From the NCBI GenBank assembly GCA_003567615.1, contig PWZC01000185.1:1-9422 (forward strand): 9,422 nt of DNA, written 5' to 3'. The stretch is from Gemmatimonadota bacterium. GTDB lineage: Bacteria; Gemmatimonadota; Gemmatimonadetes; Longimicrobiales; Gaopeijiaceae. Shown piece by piece: positions 5,342 through 9,422 of this stretch. Under the pieces are notes generated by a model. That model made no database searches. It was not told the origin of the DNA and was given only the letters and a program-made list of their open reading frames with translations. The translations under genes were made by a program, and so were the position numbers. Positions within the stretch are counted from its first letter, which is position 1. Each line of letters begins with the position of its first letter.

Positions 5342-7290
5342 GGCAGGGTAGGGTGCCGGTCGACCGGCCCCCGGAGCACGGACCCGACTCCTGGCGTCTC
5401 CGCGCCGTCTCCGCTCAACTGAAGGTCGTGAAGATGGCGATAGAGTCCACCCTCGGCCAGAAGTTCACCGTGGGTGCCCCGCTGAACGATCTCGCCCTCG
5501 GCCATCACCAGGATCTGGTCCGCCTGCTGAACCGTGGACAGCCGGTGGGCGATGACGAAGACGGTCCGGCCTTCGAGCAGACGTTCCATGGCCACCTGCA
5601 CGAGCCGCTCCGACTCCGAGTCCAGCGCTGAAGTGGCCTCGTCCAGGATCAGAATGGGCGGGTCCCGTAGGATAGCCCGGGCGATGGCGATACGCTGACG
5701 CTGGCCACCGGAAAGCTGAGTCCCCCTCTCCCCCACCACTGTGTCGTACCCCTGGGGAAGCCGATCGATGAACCCATCGGCGTGGGCCGCCCGCGCCGCC
5801 CGGTGGAGATCCTCATCGGCAACGTCCTCCAGGCCATACGCAATGTTCGCTCGGACCGTGTCGTGGAAGAGGACCGTCTCCTGGGAAACGATTCCCAGTT
5901 TGTCCCGAAGCGAAGCGAGGGTGAACTCGCGGATGTCCACCCCATCGATGCGGATCACCCCATCGGTGGCCTCGTAGAACCTACCCAGCAGATCCACCAG
6001 CGTGGTCTTCCCGGCCCCGCTGGGCCCCACCAGCGCCGTGACGCTCCCCACCGGGGCGCTGAAGTCGATGTCGTGGAGCACGGGCTCACCTGGCCTGTAC
6101 GCGAAGGAAACCCCGTCAAACTCGATTCCCTCCCGGATCCTCTCCAGGGGCCGGGCCCCCGGCCCATCCCGGATCTCCACCGGCGCGTCCAGGAATTCGA
6201 AGACCCGCTCCGACGCCACGAGCCCGGGCTGGATGATGGCCGGGAGCTTCCCCAGGTACTTGACGGGCGAGTAGAGCTTCATGGACAAGGCCAGGAAGCC
6301 GATGAACCCCTCCCCACTGATCTCTCCACCGGTGAGCACCAACCGCGTACCGTACCAGAGGAGGACCACGGTGCCCAGCGCCCCCACCATCTCGGTGATG
6401 GGGTGGGACAGGGTACGGAATCGCTCGGTCCGGACGAAGGCCTTGAAGTACGACCAGGTCAGCCTCCGGAACCGCTTCCGCTCGTGGGCCTCCGCCGCCG
6501 AGGCCTTCACCAGCCGAATCCCGGATAGTGTCTCCTGGATGTGGCTGTTCACCTCACCGGCCAGGTTCAGGATCGTCCGGTCTCCCCGCCGAACCCTGCG
6601 CAGGAGGGGACCCCAGATGGCAAACACCCCGGGGAGAACGATGAAGGCGGCCAGCGTCAGCTTCCACGAGATGAGGAGCATGAGGGCCAGAGCCGCCAGG
6701 AGCTCGAAGACCGACGACAGGATCTTGGCCAACTCCTTGGTCACCAGGGTCCGGAGCTGTTCCACGTCGTGGGTGAGACGGGAGATGATCTGCCCAACCC
6801 GGGTCCTTCCGAAGAAGACCAGGTCCAGATCCACCAGGTGATCGTAGACCTCGTTCCGGAGGTCCCGGGTCACCGCCTGCTCGATCCACGCCACCAGATA
6901 CTTCCGGAGGAAGTCGAAGACGTTCTTCACCAGGAAGATCGCCAGGAGGAAGATGATGATCCCCTGGATCGCCTGTTCCGGTGGCGCCCCCAGATCCACG
7001 AATCGCCCCAGGGTCCCATCCATGAGGACCTGCAGGAGATCACGGCCGCCGGTTCCGTCGGCGGGGAGTTCGACTGCGCCCCCGGGACCTGAAGGGTCCG
7101 CCTCCGCGGTATCTCCCGGGCTCTCGGCCCCGGCCTCACCGGGGTCGGCGAAGAGGGTCCTGAGAAAGGGGATCAGGAGGGCCAGGGAGAAGGCATCCAG
7201 CGCCGCAAAGGCGGAGGTGGCCGCCACCGCCAGAAGGAATACCGGCAGGTAGGGGCGCAGATACGAAAGGATGCGGAGGTAGAGACTCAC
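5338..7290 (-). CDS. MsbA-type ABC exporter (fused permease and ATPase)
   Basis: A 650-residue half-transporter with an N-terminal permease and C-terminal ATPase, expected to work as a homodimer in the inner membrane. Hydrophobic segments lie at about 14-40, 109-127, 192-227 and 300-340. The ATPase shows Walker A GPSGAGKTT (422-430), Q-loop Gln470, signature LSGGQ (526-530), Walker B ILILDE (546-551) and H-loop His582. MsbA-type proteins flip lipid A-core or related lipids; the directly coupled LpxL-type acyltransferase supports a lipid substrate, though family alone would allow peptides or drugs. Between the first two membrane segments an acidic, Pro/Gly-rich stretch (about 49-83) enlarges the outer loop. 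The start is a GTG without a Shine-Dalgarno sequence, chosen because SLYLRILSYLRPY is a typical family N-terminus. The gene lies 36 nt after porX and overlaps the next gene by 4 nt. Confidence 0.92.
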   Translation of the reverse strand: MSLYLRILSYLRPYLPVFLLAVAATSAFAALDAFSLALLIPFLRTLFADPGEAGAESPGDTAEADPSGPGGAVELPADGTGGRDLLQVLMDGTLGRFVDLGAPPEQAIQGIIIFLLAIFLVKNVFDFLRKYLVAWIEQAVTRDLRNEVYDHLVDLDLVFFGRTRVGQIISRLTHDVEQLRTLVTKELAKILSSVFELLAALALMLLISWKLTLAAFIVLPGVFAIWGPLLRRVRRGDRTILNLAGEVNSHIQETLSGIRLVKASAAEAHERKRFRRLTWSYFKAFVRTERFRTLSHPITEMVGALGTVVLLWYGTRLVLTGGEISGEGFIGFLALSMKLYSPVKYLGKLPAIIQPGLVASERVFEFLDAPVEIRDGPGARPLERIREGIEFDGVSFAYRPGEPVLHDIDFSAPVGSVTALVGPSGAGKTTLVDLLGRFYEATDGVIRIDGVDIREFTLASLRDKLGIVSQETVLFHDTVRANIAYGLEDVADEDLHRAARAAHADGFIDRLPQGYDTVVGERGTQLSGGQRQRIAIARAILRDPPILILDEATSALDSESERLVQVAMERLLEGRTVFVIAHRLSTVQQADQILVMAEGEIVQRGTHGELLAEGGLYRHLHDLQLSGDGAETPGVGSVLRGPVDRHPTLP

Positions 7291-7326
7291 CGATCAGCCG
7301 GGCGAGAGACGGAGGCCGGGGGACCC

Positions 7327-8895
7327 TCAGCGGATCCGGGGCTTCAACGTGGCTACGGGAACGATCATCTCCTCCGGCGAAACCCCGCCATGGAGAAATG
7401 ACTCCCGGTAGCGATTCTGGTATTCCCTGAGCTTCGTGGGATACACCATGAAGTAATCTTCCAGTCCGATCACGTAACTCAACCCCAGGCGACCCGGTGG
7501 GAAGTGGAGGTCCCGTGGGTCCCGGGTGCTGAATACGGTGCGCCCGTCCTCCGCCCGGAGGTCCTGCCCGAACTTGTAGCGGAGGTTCGAGGTGGCGTCG
7601 CGGCGTGCGAAGACGGTGGTGGGTCGACGGCAGAGGATGGAGCCGTGGTCCGTGGTGAGGACCACCGTGAGGCCCTCCCGGGCCGCCTCCCGGAGGATCT
7701 GGAGTACCCCGCTCCGCTCGAACCAGGCCCGGGTCAGTTCCCGAAGGGAGACCTCGTCCCGGGCCATCTCCATGAAGACCGGTGAGTCGGAGCGCGAGTG
7801 AATGAGCATATCCATGAAATTGAAGACCAACCCCACCACGCCCACCCGGCTCCGCACGGCAGAGAGGACCCGGGCCCGTGTCTGCTCCGCATCGCGATCG
7901 GAGAAGACCTTTTCGTAGTGTACTGGCACGTCCCGGCCGGTGAGCCGACGAAGCTGCTCGGCCAGGAGCCGGTCCTCGAAGGCGTTCAGGCTCCCCTCGT
8001 CATCCTGCCGTTCCCACCACTCCGGATTGGCCCGGGCGATCTCATCGGGGAACTGACCGGAGAAGATGGCATTCCGGGCGTAGGGCGTGGCCGTGGGCAG
8101 GATGGAGAAGTGGAGTTCCTCATCTACATCGAAGTCCGGGGTGAGCAGTGGGACCAGCACCCGCCACTGATCCAGACGCATGCAATCCAGGACCACCAGA
8201 AAGACGGGGTCATCTCCGAGGTGGGGAAGAACGAAGAGCTCCACCAGGTCCGTCGAGAGCACCGGTGGCTCGTCCTCTCCGCGCATCCACCGCGGATAGA
8301 CTCGCTGGATCCAGGGCCCAAAATCCCTACGAAGTTCCTGCATGAGGGACTCCACCGTGGCCAGGAGGCCGTCCTCGCCTGCGGCCCGGAGCCGAACGTG
8401 CCAGTCCACCAACTCGCTGTAGAGCGAAGCAAAATCATCCGGGCGATCGGCATCCTGGCGGAGCCATCCCAACTGGGGGAAGCGCTGGGCGAAGTCCTGG
8501 GCAACCTGCTGCTGGCGGATGGAGGACCCTTCCAGGATACGGGTGACAACCGAGAGGAGTTGCAGAGGACTTGTGGGCTTCACCAGATAGTCGTCCACGC
8601 GACGACCGATGGCCTCGGTCATGGTCCGGTCTTCTTCGGACTTGGTGATCATGACCACCCGGGCGTTGGGATCATGCCGCCGAAGCTCCTCCAGCACCTC
8701 GAGCCCGCGCCGTCCCGGCATCTGCTCGTCCAGGAGCACCAGATCGTACGGTTGTTCCGCCAGGAGAGCCAACGCGTCGTCTCCGTTGGCGATCCCGTCC
8801 ACCTGATAGCCACGCTCCTCGAGGAAGAGGCAGTGGGGTCGGAGAAGGTCGATTTCGTCGTCGACCCAGAGGATGCGGCGTGATGGTCTGCTCAT
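7327..8895 (-). CDS. porX: PorX-type response regulator with alkaline-phosphatase-superfamily (PglZ) domain
   Basis: A 522-residue two-domain signalling protein close in length to Porphyromonas PorX. The receiver (about 7-122) has the acidic pair Asp12/Asp13, phospho-acceptor Asp56 in LVLLDEQMPG, Thr84 and Lys106. A helical connector (about 123-215) leads to a metallo-phosphatase-like domain (about 228-515). Its probable zinc ligands and nucleophile are Asp237 (VVLDCMRLDQW), Thr270 (LPTATPYARNAIFSG), Asp362 and His366 (FMDMLIHS), Asp416/His417 (LTTDHG) and His502 (LHGGVSPEEM). In Bacteroidota, PorX pairs with the kinase PorY to control type IX secretion, and its C-terminal domain has reported oligonucleotide phosphodiesterase activity. 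All key residues are present, so both modules should be active. The ATG at 8895 was chosen because the receiver begins there; the open frame continues upstream to 9120 only over low-complexity sequence. No kinase is in the window. It precedes the lipid exporter by 36 nt. Confidence 0.88.
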   Translation of the reverse strand: MSRPSRRILWVDDEIDLLRPHCLFLEERGYQVDGIANGDDALALLAEQPYDLVLLDEQMPGRRGLEVLEELRRHDPNARVVMITKSEEDRTMTEAIGRRVDDYLVKPTSPLQLLSVVTRILEGSSIRQQQVAQDFAQRFPQLGWLRQDADRPDDFASLYSELVDWHVRLRAAGEDGLLATVESLMQELRRDFGPWIQRVYPRWMRGEDEPPVLSTDLVELFVLPHLGDDPVFLVVLDCMRLDQWRVLVPLLTPDFDVDEELHFSILPTATPYARNAIFSGQFPDEIARANPEWWERQDDEGSLNAFEDRLLAEQLRRLTGRDVPVHYEKVFSDRDAEQTRARVLSAVRSRVGVVGLVFNFMDMLIHSRSDSPVFMEMARDEVSLRELTRAWFERSGVLQILREAAREGLTVVLTTDHGSILCRRPTTVFARRDATSNLRYKFGQDLRAEDGRTVFSTRDPRDLHFPPGRLGLSYVIGLEDYFMVYPTKLREYQNRYRESFLHGGVSPEEMIVPVATLKPRIR

Positions 8896-8902
8896 GCAGA
8901 TC

Positions 8903-8931
8903 AAGCTACCGGGAGCGTGGCACGGGGCCAA
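8903..8931 (-). promoter_or_regulatory. Candidate promoter giving a leaderless porX transcript
   Basis: On the minus strand TTGGCC (complement of 8926-8931) and TAGCTT (complement of 8903-8908) are separated by exactly 17 bp. The -10-like hexamer ends seven bases before the porX ATG, so transcription would start at or next to the start codon. This agrees with the missing Shine-Dalgarno sequence. Each hexamer matches the sigma-70 consensus only in part, so the site is tentative. Confidence 0.3.
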
Positions 8932-8960
8932 GTAACTCTCCCGAGACCTCGGCGATCCCT

Positions 8961-9422
8961 TCAGGGAACACGGAGACCCACCGATCCGTCGGGGCGCACC
9001 TCCACCCGATCCAGGATCCCACCGAATCCCTCCAGGCGACGCCGGCTCTCCAGGTAGGCCACAAGGTCCAGGACGAAGAGCCCCAGCCCCTGGACCACGA
9101 CGGCGCTGCCGTGTCCCCACCGCTCATCCCAGCGCCCGTGTCCCCTCCCCACCGTGGCCAAGGTGGTTCCCACGCCCATATAGCCTACGTTGAGCCCCAG
9201 ATTGACCAGGAGGATATGGGCGTAGCGGCTTTCCGCCGCCAGGGCTGCGCCCGGAGCGTGTGGGAGCTCGCCTCCCCCCCATCGGAGCCCCCCCACGGCG
9301 ATGGCCGCATTCACCGCACCCCACCCCGCCGTCTGCATCCCGAAGGCCCGGCGCCGGTCATGCTCCTCCGAAGCGGAGACCCAGAGGGCGACTCCGCCCA
9401 CCAGATTCGCCGCCCCCCACCA
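8961..9422 (-). CDS. DUF6992-type small membrane protein, 5' end cut by the window
   Basis: The last 153 residues of a protein whose frame is still open at the window edge, so the true start lies outside. Hydrophobic stretches are visible at WWGAANLVGGVALWVSA (the first residues), AGWGAVNAAIAVGGL, ILLVNLGLNVGYMGVGTTLA and GHGSAVVVQGLGLFVLDLVAYL, consistent with about four membrane helices separated by short charged loops. The order 'W..AN...G', 'Q..GWG.VN', 'N.GL.VGY...G' and 'G.G.AVV.QG..L...D' fits my memory of the DUF6992 family, whose function is unknown. The C-terminus (RRRLEGFGGILDRVEVRPDG) is soluble. The stop is 65 nt upstream of the porX start, so the two may share a transcript, but porX also has its own promoter candidate. 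An in-frame GTG at 9401 is not taken as the start because the conserved hydrophobic segment begins before it. Confidence 0.7.
   Translation of the reverse strand, partial: WWGAANLVGGVALWVSASEEHDRRRAFGMQTAGWGAVNAAIAVGGLRWGGGELPHAPGAALAAESRYAHILLVNLGLNVGYMGVGTTLATVGRGHGRWDERWGHGSAVVVQGLGLFVLDLVAYLESRRRLEGFGGILDRVEVRPDGSVGLRVP

Noticed and set aside
4466..5422. Plus-strand open frame of 318 codons
   Set aside because: Antisense to the acyltransferase, rich in His, Pro and Arg, with no recognisable motif; a compositional shadow.
7798..8883. Plus-strand open frame of 361 codons
   Set aside because: Antisense to porX, whose receiver and phosphatase motifs are unambiguous; the plus-strand translation has no family features.
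7327..8895. PglZ-type domain as evidence of a BREX or Pgl phage-defence system
   Set aside because: The domain is fused to a receiver in the PorX architecture, and no BREX methylase, BrxC/PglY or Lon-like genes are present.
8896..9120. 75-residue N-terminal extension of porX
   Set aside because: The extension is Gly/Arg/Ser-rich low complexity, overlaps the upstream membrane-protein gene and is not part of the family; the receiver begins right after the ATG at 8895.

Overview
The window is GC-rich and almost entirely coding. It probably comes from a Gram-negative bacterium of the Gemmatimonadota or a nearby lineage. This is an inference from the base composition, the envelope-lipid genes, a PorX-type regulator, and three lineage-flavoured proteins (a TPR protein, a zinc-ribbon protein and a 98-residue protein) whose overall look I associate with that phylum. 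No RNA genes, CRISPR arrays or mobile elements were seen.

Nearly everything is on the minus strand, so transcription runs from right to left. From the right edge the order is: a 5'-truncated small membrane protein (DUF6992-like, 8961-9422); a PorX-type response regulator fused to an alkaline-phosphatase-superfamily (PglZ-type) domain (7327-8895); an MsbA-type ABC exporter (5338-7290); an LpxL/HtrB-type acyltransferase (4394-5341) that overlaps the exporter by 4 nt; and a family 2 glycosyltransferase (3593-4333). Gaps of 65 and 36 nt, a 4-nt overlap and about 60 nt fit one transcription unit. The exporter, acyltransferase and glycosyltransferase look like an outer-envelope lipid module (lipid A-type acylation, flipping, and sugar transfer to a lipid or glycan), with PorX as a possible regulator in front of it.

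One gene, a DUF6941-type protein (3183-3602), lies on the plus strand. It converges with the glycosyltransferase and their ends overlap by 10 bp. To its left is a 401-bp divergent intergenic region (2782-3182) with an AT-rich island and several short hairpins. Beyond it, on the minus strand, come a 98-residue protein (2485-2781), a 300-bp spacer with a terminator-like hairpin, a six-repeat TPR protein (1048-2184), and a protein ending in two zinc ribbons (7-984).

Only the 98-residue gene has a clear Shine-Dalgarno sequence. The others have none that I can see, and porX has a promoter-like pair placed so that its transcript would be leaderless. The most interesting point is the PorX-type effector next to lipid-export genes in what looks like a non-Bacteroidota genome.
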